This document shows positions 34,524-43,258 of a stretch of 64,000 nucleotides of DNA, in pieces (position 1 is the stretch's first letter; each line of letters begins with the position of its first letter). The stretch comes from Larkinella arboricola (GTDB lineage Bacteria > Bacteroidota > Bacteroidia > Cytophagales > Spirosomataceae), in assembly GCF_003259745.1 (NCBI RefSeq), contig NZ_QLMC01000007.1:124001-188000 (forward strand), read 5' to 3'. The notes beneath the pieces are model-generated. The model made no database searches. It was given only the letters and a program-made list of their open reading frames with translations, and was not told the DNA's origin. Both the position numbers and the translations under genes were made by a program.

Positions 34524-36005
34524 GTGGGAAAAACCGTATTGATTCTCCTAAGCATCTGGCTGTTTATAGCCGCCGTTCCGAACGGTCCCAAACCGGCTCC
34601 GAAAGCGGCCTACCGGGTTGAGACGATTCCGATGCCCGACGGACTGAGCGCCGAAACCGGGGCCATTGAGTTTTTGCCCGATGGCCGACTGGTCGCTTCG
34701 TTCCACCGGGGCGAGGTGATGATTTATAATCCAAAAAACCGTCAATGGAGCCTGTTTGCCGAAGGGCTGCACGAACCGCTGGGCATTCTGGTCGTCAGTA
34801 ATTCGGAGCTGATCATCATGCAACGACCGGAACTAACCCGTGTGAAAGACCGCGACGGCGACGGGAAAGCGGATTTGTACGAAAAAGTGACCGACGCGTT
34901 CGGTATTTCGGGCAATTACCACGAGTTCAATTACGGCCCTATTCGGGACAAGGACGGAAATCTGTTTATTGGCCTGAACACGGCTTCACCGAACGGCGGG
35001 GTGCGAAGCGAAGTGCGGGGGCTGCGCGATACCGTGGGTACTGACCATCCGAAGCAGATGTTTTCGCCGGTGCCGTACCGGGGCTGGATTATGAAACTGA
35101 CGGCGGATAACAAGCTGGTGCCTTACGCCAGCGGTTTTCGATCTCCGAACGGGCTGGCTTTTGATGCGAAAGGCCGACTGCTGGTGGCCGACAATCAGGG
35201 GGATTGGGTGGGTACGAGTCCGCTCTTTCACGTGCAGGAAGGCAGGTTTTACGGACACCCGGGTAGCCTGGTCTGGAACGAAAACTGGCGGGGCGGCAAT
35301 CCGTTTACGATGCCGCTACCGGAGTTGGAAACCATGCGCACGAAAGCGGCCGTCCTGTTTCCGCACGGGATTATGGCCAATTCCATCACGCAGCCGGTTC
35401 TGGATAAGACTGGCGGAAAATTTGGGCCGTTTGCCGGGCAGCTTCTGATCGGCGAGATGAATCAGGAGCGGATTGTGCGGGTGATGCTGGAGGAAGTGGA
35501 TGGGCAGTTGCAGGGAGCCTGCATCCCGTTTCTGGACGGGCAGGGGCTTCGGAAAGGCAACAACCGACTGGCGTTTGCGCCAGACGGTAGCCTGTGGACT
35601 GGCCAGAACGACCACGGCTGGGCGGGTGCGCAGGGCATTCAACGGATTGTCTTTACCGGAAAACCGCCGATGGATGTGTATACCATGAACCTGACGCCGA
35701 CCGGTTTTGAACTGACGTTTACCCAACCCGTTGATCCGGCTGCCGCTACTCAACCGGATAATTACAAGTTCCGGCATTATCGCTACGAATACCACAAAAC
35801 CTACGGTTCTCCGCAGTTCGACGTGCAGGCCGTGCCGGTCAAAACCGTTACCATTTCCAAAGACCGCCGGAAAGTCACCCTGACGCTGGACGAGCTGAAA
35901 CCGGGGCTGATTTACGAATTGACCCTGGGCGAAATCCGGGCCGCGAACGGTGAGCCACTGGCCAATAAGCTGATTTGCTACACGCTCAACAAGTTGAAAC
36001 GATAG
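34524..36005 (+). CDS. L-sorbosone/glucose dehydrogenase-like beta-propeller protein
   Basis: A 493-residue exported protein with a short N-terminal hydrophobic signal segment and a six-bladed propeller typical of the sorbosone/PQQ-type dehydrogenases (MPDGLSAETGAIEFLPDGRL, YASGFRSPNGLAFDAKGRLL, DNQGDWVGTSPLFHV, RLAFAPDGSLWTGQNDHGW), followed by an Ig-like C-terminal domain. The start is GTG 34524, 2 bp after the cupredoxin stop; an upstream in-frame start at 34443 overlaps that gene. It may oxidise a sugar in the periplasm and pass electrons to the cupredoxin. Redox activity is inferred. Confidence 0.8.
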   Translation: MGKTVLILLSIWLFIAAVPNGPKPAPKAAYRVETIPMPDGLSAETGAIEFLPDGRLVASFHRGEVMIYNPKNRQWSLFAEGLHEPLGILVVSNSELIIMQRPELTRVKDRDGDGKADLYEKVTDAFGISGNYHEFNYGPIRDKDGNLFIGLNTASPNGGVRSEVRGLRDTVGTDHPKQMFSPVPYRGWIMKLTADNKLVPYASGFRSPNGLAFDAKGRLLVADNQGDWVGTSPLFHVQEGRFYGHPGSLVWNENWRGGNPFTMPLPELETMRTKAAVLFPHGIMANSITQPVLDKTGGKFGPFAGQLLIGEMNQERIVRVMLEEVDGQLQGACIPFLDGQGLRKGNNRLAFAPDGSLWTGQNDHGWAGAQGIQRIVFTGKPPMDVYTMNLTPTGFELTFTQPVDPAAATQPDNYKFRHYRYEYHKTYGSPQFDVQAVPVKTVTISKDRRKVTLTLDELKPGLIYELTLGEIRAANGEPLANKLICYTLNKLKR

Positions 36006-36019
36006 CGCTTAGATTCTGG

Positions 36020-37138
36020 CTAATCTACGGCTAAGACGGCCCCGTGCGTCTGCCGGATCACCCCACGGAGCAGCGGATTGAACGTGCCAAAAACCGTCAC
36101 AGCCGCTTCGGATAGCCAGGTGTCGCCGAAAAGCCGTTGCACGGTCCGGCCCACCCAAAGCCGTCGGGAAAACCGCGCCGACCATTCCGTCTGATACCGT
36201 TGTTCCAGTTCGGCCCGCGACATTTTTCCGGATAGATACCGGGAACACAGTGCACTGACGAGCTTGCCGCTGTGAATGGCCAGGGCCATACCGTTGCCGC
36301 AGAGGGGCGTAATCAGGCCCGCCGAGTCGCCCGCCATAAGGATGTGCTGCTCGACGGCCTGCTTGGGTGCAAACGAAAATTCGTTGATGACCTCTGGTTT
36401 TTCATACAGAAATTCTGACCGCTCATAAACCCGTTTGAGGTGCGGATTTTGAAATAAAATGGCCTCCTCCATCGCCGGAATGGTGCCAAACGGGCGGAGG
36501 TTTTCGCGGGTGGTCAGGTAGCAGAGACAAAACTTACCGTCTTCGATGGACGACAGCCCGCAGTAACCGTTCGGGAAGTTGTGCAGGGCAATGGTATCAA
36601 CCGGCGCATCGGTCCGGATGTGGTATTTCACCCCCAGATAGGGCGACGGTTTTTGCATGAATGACCGCTGCAACTGCTTATCGATCTTCGACCGTTTGCC
36701 AAAAGCGCCAATGACCAGACGGCTGTTCAGTACCTGTCCGTCGTTTAATTCCAGCGTAAACCGATCCGCCCCAAACGTGACCGCTTCGACCTGTTTGCCC
36801 AATAAAAACCGTACGCCCGCCGACTGAGCCAGTTGGTATAGGGCGTGATCGAGCGCATAGCGGCTGAGTCCAAAACCGCCCAGATCCAGCGCCGTTTCCA
36901 GCAACCGGCCCGAAGGCGAGGAGAATTGAAACCGATCCATGTGCGTGGCCCCCAACGTCCGCAGATCGACGCCCAGCGATTCGAGATAGGGCCGTACTTC
37001 GTTGGAGATGTATTCGCCACAGACTTTGTGAAACGGGTAGGTTTTCCGCTCAACGATGGTAACGGCGTGGCCCGCCCGCGCCAGTTCCAGTCCGCTGACC
37101 AGCCCGGCCAGCCCACCCCCAATGATGATAACGTCCAT
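36020..37138 (-). CDS. FAD-dependent oxidoreductase, geranylgeranyl reductase-like
   Basis: A 372-residue flavoprotein. The FAD motif GGGLAGLVSGLELARAG is at residues 7-23, the CGEYISNEV segment typical of geranylgeranyl-reductase/halogenase-like enzymes near 41-49, and GDSAGLITPLCGNGMALA around 270-287. Such enzymes reduce isoprenoid chains or tailor lipids; the substrate here is unknown. It is convergent with the dehydrogenase-like gene and reads alone, with no apparent operon partners. Confidence 0.88.
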   Translation of the reverse strand: MDVIIIGGGLAGLVSGLELARAGHAVTIVERKTYPFHKVCGEYISNEVRPYLESLGVDLRTLGATHMDRFQFSSPSGRLLETALDLGGFGLSRYALDHALYQLAQSAGVRFLLGKQVEAVTFGADRFTLELNDGQVLNSRLVIGAFGKRSKIDKQLQRSFMQKPSPYLGVKYHIRTDAPVDTIALHNFPNGYCGLSSIEDGKFCLCYLTTRENLRPFGTIPAMEEAILFQNPHLKRVYERSEFLYEKPEVINEFSFAPKQAVEQHILMAGDSAGLITPLCGNGMALAIHSGKLVSALCSRYLSGKMSRAELEQRYQTEWSARFSRRLWVGRTVQRLFGDTWLSEAAVTVFGTFNPLLRGVIRQTHGAVLAVD

Positions 37139-37257
37139 GCGGTAACCCGTCTGTCTGGTTAGAAAAGGATAAAGTCGAAGCTAAATCGACGGAATATAAA
37201 CAAAACCGTTCCAACGTCAGGAAGTTTGCAAACCGATCCATCAGGCGGGGCATCGAT

Positions 37258-37291
37258 TAAAAAAGAAAACCCGGATGGGGTACATCCGGGT
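37258..37291 (-). terminator. Intrinsic terminator of ferritin
   Basis: On the minus strand ACCCGGATG and CATCCGGGT (arms 37269-37277 and 37283-37291) form a perfect 9-bp stem, followed by a TTTTCTTTTTT run. It lies just downstream of the ferritin stop codon. Confidence 0.75.
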
Positions 37292-37324
37292 CCAGGTAGC
37301 TATAGTGAGTAGAACGCCTTGTTG

Positions 37325-37864
37325 TTATTCGGCTTCCGCACCGCCGTCGTAGCTGATTTTCGGAATGGCTTTGTCGATCATGTACCGACCAACGCCTTCT
37401 TCGCCAATCACGTCGAACAGTTCGACGGCCCGGCGGGCAACGTATTCTTCTTCAATCTGCTCATTGACAAACCACTGCATGAACTGGTCGGTGGCGAAAT
37501 CGTTCAACTGGCGGGCCGTACCCACAATGCGGTTGATCGAGTTGGTAACAGCGATTTCCTGTTGCAGGGCCAGTTCAAAGATGTCACGGAAACCGTCGAA
37601 ATCCTGCGGAACGTTGGTGATTTCCGGAGAGATGGCGTGGCCGCCCATATCAGACACGTAGTTGAAGATCTTCAGCATGTGCTTGCGCTCTTCTTCCGAT
37701 TGCTTATAGAAGTAACCGGCGCTGTAGTCGAAACCGTTGCGGTCGCACCACGCAGCCATCGCCAGGTAAATAGCGGATGAATGCGCTTCCATTTTTATCT
37801 GTTCGTTGAGAATCCGCTCAATTTCTTCCTTCAGCGAGGTTCTCATTCTAACTAAGTCTTTCAT
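37325..37864 (-). CDS. Non-heme ferritin
   Basis: A 179-residue iron-storage protein that forms a 24-subunit shell and oxidises Fe(II). The ferroxidase helices are visible: EIERILNEQIKMEAHSSAIY (Glu and Tyr ligands), SEEERKHMLKIFNYV with the conserved E and H, and QWFVNEQIEEEYVARR. The length fits bacterial FtnA-type proteins. A -7-like box TATTCTTG lies at 37923-37930 on the minus strand. The terminator at 37258-37291 follows. It is an ordinary monocistronic ferritin gene. Confidence 0.95.
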   Translation of the reverse strand: MKDLVRMRTSLKEEIERILNEQIKMEAHSSAIYLAMAAWCDRNGFDYSAGYFYKQSEEERKHMLKIFNYVSDMGGHAISPEITNVPQDFDGFRDIFELALQQEIAVTNSINRIVGTARQLNDFATDQFMQWFVNEQIEEEYVARRAVELFDVIGEEGVGRYMIDKAIPKISYDGGAEAE

Positions 37865-38033
37865 CAGTATTATCAGTTTTAGTTCTTGTTCGTGTGGGCA
37901 GCCGTATGTGCCGATTGTGTTACAAGAATACTGATTTCAACCGAAAAAAGTTTTGGGGAAAGAATATTTGGAAACAGTCTACTTTTAGAGTTTCAGACAG
38001 ATAGGAAAGAAAACCGGTTGGAAGCAGGGGCGA

Positions 38034-38387
38034 TTAATAAACCAGCGTGCTGCACAGTCGCTCGTGGAGCAGCGTATTCAGATCGAGCACAAAACGGGTT
38101 CCGGCCAGCAGATCGCGCAGGGCGATGAGGTCGCAGAGGTTGAGAACAAACAGGTAATCGGTACGGGGCGCGTCGATCACCTCCACATCGTAGGCGTCGT
38201 CGGTATTAAAGATCATGGTGTGAATATCCACCGAATCAACCCGCTTCTTGAACGTCAGAAAATCGGAAATTCGGAGCGAAACGCGCGCTTCACCGAACTG
38301 AATAATGATCCGATTGGTTGTATCGCATTGATAGGTTGTGCCCTTGGCGTTGGCAAACAGTTCAGTTAAGGAGTGGGTATTCGACAC
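38034..38387 (-). CDS. Hypothetical protein, 117 residues
   Basis: A soluble protein I do not recognise. Visible features: no signal peptide or membrane segment, a beta-rich stretch (NRIIIQFGEARVSLRISDFL), then an alpha-helical end (LCDLIALRDLLAGTRFVLDL). Cysteines lie in TTYQCD, VLNLCD and ERLCST. It is separated from ferritin by 169 bp on the same strand. Compared with shadow frames it has a normal start and matches neighbouring codon use, so I consider it real but functionally open. Confidence 0.65.
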   Translation of the reverse strand: MSNTHSLTELFANAKGTTYQCDTTNRIIIQFGEARVSLRISDFLTFKKRVDSVDIHTMIFNTDDAYDVEVIDAPRTDYLFVLNLCDLIALRDLLAGTRFVLDLNTLLHERLCSTLVY

Positions 38388-38612
38388 GGATGATACAAAA
38401 AATTACTGTGAAAATCGGATTCGAATGCGTTTGATGCTGTAAAAATACAATTGGATTGCAGACATGTCAAGATTAATTTGAACTATTCTAAATAAATTTT
38501 CAACCCACGTAAGGTATTGACCTGAAAGCCGGTGAAGGATGAGACGGGAGAAAAACGGATGGGTTTCTGCTAAATTTCGCGACGGACGTGTTTAAGCCGT
38601 TTGCTATTCATT

Positions 38613-38620
38613 TACATTTG
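38613..38620 (+). promoter_or_regulatory. -7 promoter box of the radical SAM gene
   Basis: TACATTTG is a perfect TAnnTTTG. TTTA at 38591-38594 is an imperfect -33 box 18 bp upstream. Confidence 0.55.
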
Positions 38621-38642
38621 TTGTCTATCTTGATTGTGCCGC

Positions 38643-39665
38643 ATGAACCGTAATCTAGCTGACGGACTGAATTTTTTCTCTAAACTGACTCCCAAACGCG
38701 CCTGGAATGCGCTGAAAGTGTTGTCGAGTTATTACGAGTCGAAGTGGACCGGGAAAGCCGTTCACCGGGGTTCGCCCATTGCCCTTTCGTTTGAACCCAC
38801 CACCTCCTGTAACCTGCGTTGCCCCGAGTGTCCGAGCGGTTTGCGTTCGTTTACCCGCCCGACCGGTATGTTGCCCGCCGATCTTTTCAGGAAGACGATT
38901 GACGAGATTGCGGACACGCTCATGTACCTGACGTTTTATTTTCAGGGCGAACCGTATCTGCACCCGGATTTTCTGACGCTGGTGGGCTATGCCTCGAAGA
39001 AAGGCATTTATACTGCCACCTCCACCAACGCACATTACCTGACCGACGCCAACGCCCGCAAAACCGTGGAGTCGGGCCTGGACCGGCTGATTATTTCTAT
39101 CGACGGCACCACGCAGGAGGTTTACCAACAATACCGGGTCGGCGGAAAGCTGCACAAGGTGCTGGAGGGAACCCGAAACATCATCAAATGGAAGAAGGAA
39201 CTCAAATCCAGAACGCCCCACGTTATCTTTCAGTTTCTGGTGGTGAAGCCCAACGAACACCAGATCGCCGAGGTGTACCAACTGGCGGAGGAACTGGGCG
39301 TGGATGAGGTCGGGCTGAAAACCGCCCAGATTTACGACTTCGAACACGGCTCTGACCTGATGCCGACCATTGACAAATATTCCCGTTACGAAAAAACCGC
39401 CAGCGGAACCTACGCCATCAAAAATGCCCTGGACGGCCACTGCTGGAAAATGTGGCACTCCTGCGTCATTACCTGGGACGGTCTGGTGGTGCCCTGCTGC
39501 TTCGACAAAGACGCCCACTACCGGCTGGGCGATCTGAAACAGCAAACGTTCGCTCAATTGTGGGACAGCGAACCCTACCAGCAATTCCGGCAAACCCTCA
39601 TTCACTCGCGCTCCGGAATCGAGATGTGTAAAAACTGCACCGAAGGAACGCAGGTCTGGGCCTGA
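38643..39665 (+). CDS. Radical SAM protein with SPASM-type C-terminus
   Basis: A 340-residue iron-sulfur enzyme. The radical SAM motif CNLRCPEC has Cys56, Cys60 and Cys63 for the [4Fe-4S] cluster. The SPASM part is in the C-terminal third, with HCWKMWHSC, VVPCCFDKD and EMCKNC. It belongs to the Bacteroidota radical SAM/SPASM group whose members often modify peptides or sugars; no precursor peptide gene is seen beside it, so its substrate is open. ATG 38643 is preferred over a TTG at 38634. A repeat hairpin follows. Confidence 0.88.
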   Translation: MNRNLADGLNFFSKLTPKRAWNALKVLSSYYESKWTGKAVHRGSPIALSFEPTTSCNLRCPECPSGLRSFTRPTGMLPADLFRKTIDEIADTLMYLTFYFQGEPYLHPDFLTLVGYASKKGIYTATSTNAHYLTDANARKTVESGLDRLIISIDGTTQEVYQQYRVGGKLHKVLEGTRNIIKWKKELKSRTPHVIFQFLVVKPNEHQIAEVYQLAEELGVDEVGLKTAQIYDFEHGSDLMPTIDKYSRYEKTASGTYAIKNALDGHCWKMWHSCVITWDGLVVPCCFDKDAHYRLGDLKQQTFAQLWDSEPYQQFRQTLIHSRSGIEMCKNCTEGTQVWA

Positions 39666-39669
39666 ACCA

Positions 39670-39746
39670 GTTAAGAGTTAAAAGTTAAGAGTTAAGAGTT
39701 GGCTAACGCGTTTAACTCTTAATTCCTAACTCTTAACTCTTAACTC
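39670..39746. repeat. Imperfect hairpin built from 7-bp repeats
   Basis: The left arm is phased GTTAAGA/GTTAAAA heptamers, the right arm TCTTAAC-type heptamers, around a loop at ggctaacgcg. It begins 5 bp after the radical SAM stop codon and probably ends its transcription before parA. Confidence 0.65.
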
Positions 39747-39836
39747 CCCCTGTGGAACATGGGTAAAAAAAGCGTGAAACATTCCTTGCTTTAGAAGAAC
39801 CATCTCCTGATATTTGGGGCTGCAACGAACAAACCC

Positions 39837-40625
39837 ATGGGTAAAGTTATAGCTATTGCCAACCAAAAGGGGGGCGTCGGGAAGACCACCACAACGATCA
39901 ATCTGGCGGCCAGTCTGGCGGCTCTCGAATTCCGAACACTGATTGTCGATGCCGACCCGCAGGCCAATTCCACGTCGGGTTTAGGGTATAATCCGAAAGA
40001 AATTGAGAACAGCATCTACGAGTGCATGATCGAAGACATCCGCACGCGTGACGCCGTTATCCAGACGGATTTTCCGAACCTCGACCTGCTTCCGTCCCAC
40101 ATCGATCTGGTGGGGGCCGAAATTGAGATGATCAATCTCAAAAACCGGGAGGAGAAGATGAAAGAGGCCCTGTATGATGTGAAAGAGGAATACGATTTTG
40201 TGATCATTGACTGCTCTCCCTCGCTGGGTCTGATTACCATCAACAGCCTGACAGCCGCCGATTCCGTGATTATTCCGGTGCAGTGCGAATATTTCGCCCT
40301 GGAAGGTCTCGGGAAGCTGCTGAACACCATCAAAATCATTCAGTCGCGGCTGAACACCGCCCTGACCATCGAAGGCATTCTGCTGACGATGTACGATCTG
40401 CGCGTTCGGTTATCCAACCAGGTAGTTGGCGAAGTGACGGCGCACTTTCAACAGATGGTTTTCAACACCATCATCCCCCGCAACATACGGCTGAGCGAAT
40501 CGCCAAGTTTCGGATTGCCGGTTCTGGCACAGGACGCCGATAGCAAAGGTGCCATCAGTTATCTTAATCTCGCCCGCGAAATTCTGGCTAAAAATGGCCG
40601 GTTACCGCAGGATCAGACCGTGTAA
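39837..40625 (+). CDS. parA: ParA/Soj-type chromosome partition ATPase
   Basis: A 262-residue P-loop ATPase that positions ParB-bound chromosome origins. The deviant Walker A KGGVGKTTTTINLA is at 11-24, with IVDADPQANSTSG and the Walker B-like FVIIDCSPSLG. It is followed by parB after 27 bp, then DUF5683, dapB and lepB, a gene order typical of Bacteroidota. No parS consensus is visible near it. Confidence 0.96.
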   Translation: MGKVIAIANQKGGVGKTTTTINLAASLAALEFRTLIVDADPQANSTSGLGYNPKEIENSIYECMIEDIRTRDAVIQTDFPNLDLLPSHIDLVGAEIEMINLKNREEKMKEALYDVKEEYDFVIIDCSPSLGLITINSLTAADSVIIPVQCEYFALEGLGKLLNTIKIIQSRLNTALTIEGILLTMYDLRVRLSNQVVGEVTAHFQQMVFNTIIPRNIRLSESPSFGLPVLAQDADSKGAISYLNLAREILAKNGRLPQDQTV

Positions 40626-40652
40626 GCACCCTTATAAAGAATCAAGCCAGTC

Positions 40653-41570
40653 ATGGATAATACGAACGCAAAAAGTAATCCGAAAAAAATGATAGGTCTG
40701 GGCAGAGGATTAGGAGCCTTATTGCACGACAGCGAACAGGTAAACCGACCGAGCAAGCCGTCGCCGTATGAGTCGATTTCGACGATGACTGAAATCAATG
40801 TCAATCACATCGAAACCAATCCGTTTCAGCCCCGGACGCGGTTCGATGAAGAAGCCTTGATGGAACTGGCCGAGTCGATTCGCGTGCAGGGAATTATCCA
40901 GCCTATCACAGTTCGGCAGATGGGGCGCGACCAATACCAGTTGATTGCCGGGGAACGGCGGTTGCAGGCATCCAAACTGATCGGTTTGACAAACGTTCCG
41001 GCGTTTGTCCGGCAGGCCAACGATCAGCAGATGCTGGAAATGGCGCTGATCGAGAACATTCAGCGTGAAAACCTGAACTCCATAGAAATTGCCCTGAGCT
41101 ACCAGCGGCTCATTACCGAATGCAGTCTGAAACAGGAAGAACTGGGCGCCCGGGTGGGAAAAAACCGTACGACGGTCAATAACTACATCCGGTTGCTGAA
41201 ACTGCCCCCGGTGATTCAGGCCGCTTTGCGCGACACCAAAATTTCAATGGGGCACGCCCGGGCCATCATCAACGTTGATAATCCGGATATTCAGATCAGG
41301 CTCTTCAACAAAATTATCGAAGAAGACTGGTCGGTCCGGCGCGTGGAGGAAGCCGTCCGGAATCTTTCTGCGGCTCCGCAGGCCGAACCCGAACGCCGTT
41401 CGACACCGTATAAGCAGGAAATTCGGGGGCTTCAGTTCAAACTGTCGTCGCTGTTTGGTACCAAGGTGTCCATCAAAGCCGATGACAAGCACAAGGGCGA
41501 GATCAAAATACCGTTTACGTCGCAGGATGAAATGAACCGGATTCTGGAAGTGCTGAATTATAAAGCCTAA
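40653..41570 (+). CDS. parB: ParB/Spo0J partition protein
   Basis: A 305-residue CTPase that loads on parS sites. The N-terminal ParB/Srx domain has NPFQPRTRFDEEALMELAES and the CTP motif GERRLQASKL; the helix-turn-helix follows (ELGARVGKNRTTVNNYIRLL), and the dimerisation domain is C-terminal. The motif LIENIQRENLNSIEIA is diagnostic. It is probably co-transcribed with parA. An unusual basic N-terminal stretch (about 1-25) may bind DNA or ParA. Confidence 0.95.
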   Translation: MDNTNAKSNPKKMIGLGRGLGALLHDSEQVNRPSKPSPYESISTMTEINVNHIETNPFQPRTRFDEEALMELAESIRVQGIIQPITVRQMGRDQYQLIAGERRLQASKLIGLTNVPAFVRQANDQQMLEMALIENIQRENLNSIEIALSYQRLITECSLKQEELGARVGKNRTTVNNYIRLLKLPPVIQAALRDTKISMGHARAIINVDNPDIQIRLFNKIIEEDWSVRRVEEAVRNLSAAPQAEPERRSTPYKQEIRGLQFKLSSLFGTKVSIKADDKHKGEIKIPFTSQDEMNRILEVLNYKA

Positions 41571-41660
41571 AAAATGTTAATTCTCCGAAATGCGGTTTTA
41601 TTCCGGAACGATTGTTCGTTTATAGAATGACAATCAGGTGTTTATTCCAACGGAGAATCC

Positions 41661-42353
41661 ATGAAAGCAGGAGAGCGGCTCTTTGAACAAATGAACTGGC
41701 GAAAATACGTATGGGTGGGCGTACTGCTGCTGGCACTGGGCGGGAAAACCGTCGCCCAGAATCCGGCTCAACCCGTACGGGATTCGGTCGTGAATCTCCA
41801 GTCGGCGCCCGTTTTGCTGGATTCGCTGGGAAAATCGGTGGCCCTGGATACCGTACCGCTGACCGCCAGACAGAACGCCAGAATTCGTAAGATTATACCG
41901 AAAAAGGCTACCGTCCTTTCGGCTGTTTTACCGGGTTTGGGGCAGGTTCACAACGGTCACTGGTGGAAAGTACCCATCATTTACGCCGGTTTTGGAACGC
42001 TGGTTTATTTTTCTCAGATGTACGCCGAGGATTTTCGGTTCTACCGGAAATACGGAAAAATCGCTTATACTAGTAACCCGCAGGAAGCGAAGGTGCCGGG
42101 ATACACCGATCCAATCAGCGTCTCTCAGCTGGAGCGGGTGGCCCGGGCGGTATCGCGGTACCGGGATTACAATTACCTCGGCATTGCGTTGCTGTGGGGC
42201 GTTAACGTAATCGAAGCCAACGTGACGGCTCACCTCAAAACGTTTGATGTTTCGGAAGATCTGACCCTGAAGGTGGAGCCCAGTCTGCTGATGCCCGCCG
42301 TAGGAACGATGCCGGTGCCGGGCGTGCGGGTTGCATTTCAGTTCAGAAAATAA
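41661..42353 (+). CDS. DUF5683 family protein
   Basis: A 230-residue protein of the DUF5683 family, conserved between parB and dapB in Bacteroidota. A signal-like segment (after an in-frame Met at residue 11, NWRKYVWVGVLLLALGGKTV) is followed by a variable part, then the conserved domain with TVLSAVLPGLGQVHNGHWWK and a hydrophobic pair of segments. It is probably an envelope protein of unknown role. ATG 41661 or 41691 is possible; the latter gives a cleaner signal peptide. Confidence 0.85.
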   Translation: MKAGERLFEQMNWRKYVWVGVLLLALGGKTVAQNPAQPVRDSVVNLQSAPVLLDSLGKSVALDTVPLTARQNARIRKIIPKKATVLSAVLPGLGQVHNGHWWKVPIIYAGFGTLVYFSQMYAEDFRFYRKYGKIAYTSNPQEAKVPGYTDPISVSQLERVARAVSRYRDYNYLGIALLWGVNVIEANVTAHLKTFDVSEDLTLKVEPSLLMPAVGTMPVPGVRVAFQFRK

Positions 42354-42427
42354 AGTAGAATTGGTTCGTCTGGCGTTTAGGGATGTATAATCCCGCCGAT
42401 ACAGGCCGGACCATAAACAGGATTTGA

Positions 42428-43156
42428 ATGAAAATACTCTTACTCGGTTACGGCAAGATGGGTAAAACCATCGAGCAGATTGCACTGGATCGGGGGCATG
42501 AAATTGCAGGCCGGATTGATCTGCAAAACCGCGCCGAACTCGATACGCTTGGGGCGTCGGATGTGGATGTGGCCATTGAATTTAGCTCGCCGGAATCGGC
42601 CGTTGCCAACATTCAGGACTGCCTGAAACGGGGTTGGCCGGTCGTTTGCGGCACAACCGGCTGGCTGGGCCACCGGACTGAAATCGAAGCCCTGTGTCGC
42701 GAAACCAACGGCGCTTTTTTCTACGCATCGAACTACAGCATCGGCGTCAACCTGTTTTTTCGGCTGAATAAGATTCTCGCCCGGTTCATGAAAAGCTATC
42801 CGTCATACCGGGTTTCGATGACCGAGGTACACCATACCGAGAAGAAAGACGCGCCGAGCGGCACGGCCATTACCCTGGCCGAAGGAATTATGGAAGAACT
42901 TCCCACCAAAAAACGCTGGAGCAGCGAAACCGCCGAACAACCGGATGCCGTCGCCATCGAATCCCTGCGGGAAGGAACGGTGCCGGGAACGCACGTGGTT
43001 CGTTACGATTCCGAGGTCGATACCATTGAAATCAAGCACGTGGCCCACAGCCGGCAGGGGTTTGCTCTGGGAGCCGTCATTGCTGGCGAATGGCTGGCGG
43101 GTAGGCAGGGCATTTTCGGCATGGAAGACCTGCTGGGCGAAACCGTAGCTGTCTAA
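42428..43156 (+). CDS. dapB: 4-hydroxy-tetrahydrodipicolinate reductase
   Basis: A 242-residue cytoplasmic enzyme that reduces HTPA to tetrahydrodipicolinate in the lysine/diaminopimelate pathway. The NAD(P) motif GYGKMGKTIE is at 7-16, CGTTGWLGH holds the second nucleotide contact, and the catalytic region is EVHHTEKKDAPSGTAITLAE (His and Lys of the HHxxKxDxPSGTA motif). It is slightly shorter than the E. coli form, as usual in Bacteroidota. It lies between DUF5683 and lepB. Confidence 0.95.
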   Translation: MKILLLGYGKMGKTIEQIALDRGHEIAGRIDLQNRAELDTLGASDVDVAIEFSSPESAVANIQDCLKRGWPVVCGTTGWLGHRTEIEALCRETNGAFFYASNYSIGVNLFFRLNKILARFMKSYPSYRVSMTEVHHTEKKDAPSGTAITLAEGIMEELPTKKRWSSETAEQPDAVAIESLREGTVPGTHVVRYDSEVDTIEIKHVAHSRQGFALGAVIAGEWLAGRQGIFGMEDLLGETVAV

Positions 43157-43223
43157 CTTAATCAGATCCCGAACAGCAGACGATCCATAAGAAGCAGGAG
43201 ATAATCGATTGAAAATCGGTTCG

Positions 43224-43251
43224 TTATTCAATATTCATTGTTCATTATTTT
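43224..43251. repeat. Run of four 7-bp repeats before lepB
   Basis: TTATTCA, ATATTCA, TTGTTCA and TTATTTT lie back to back and end 7 bp before the lepB ATG. They resemble one arm of the heptamer hairpins elsewhere in the window, but no complementary arm is present here. Confidence 0.5.
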
Positions 43252-43258
43252 CAACAGT

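Noticed and set aside
39750-39836. Possible parS site before parA (CGTGAAACA near 39772)
   Set aside because: Only a half-site is present; the left half of the TGTTTCACGTGAAACA consensus is missing. A second partial match at 60021-60035 lies within a terminator loop and is also incomplete.
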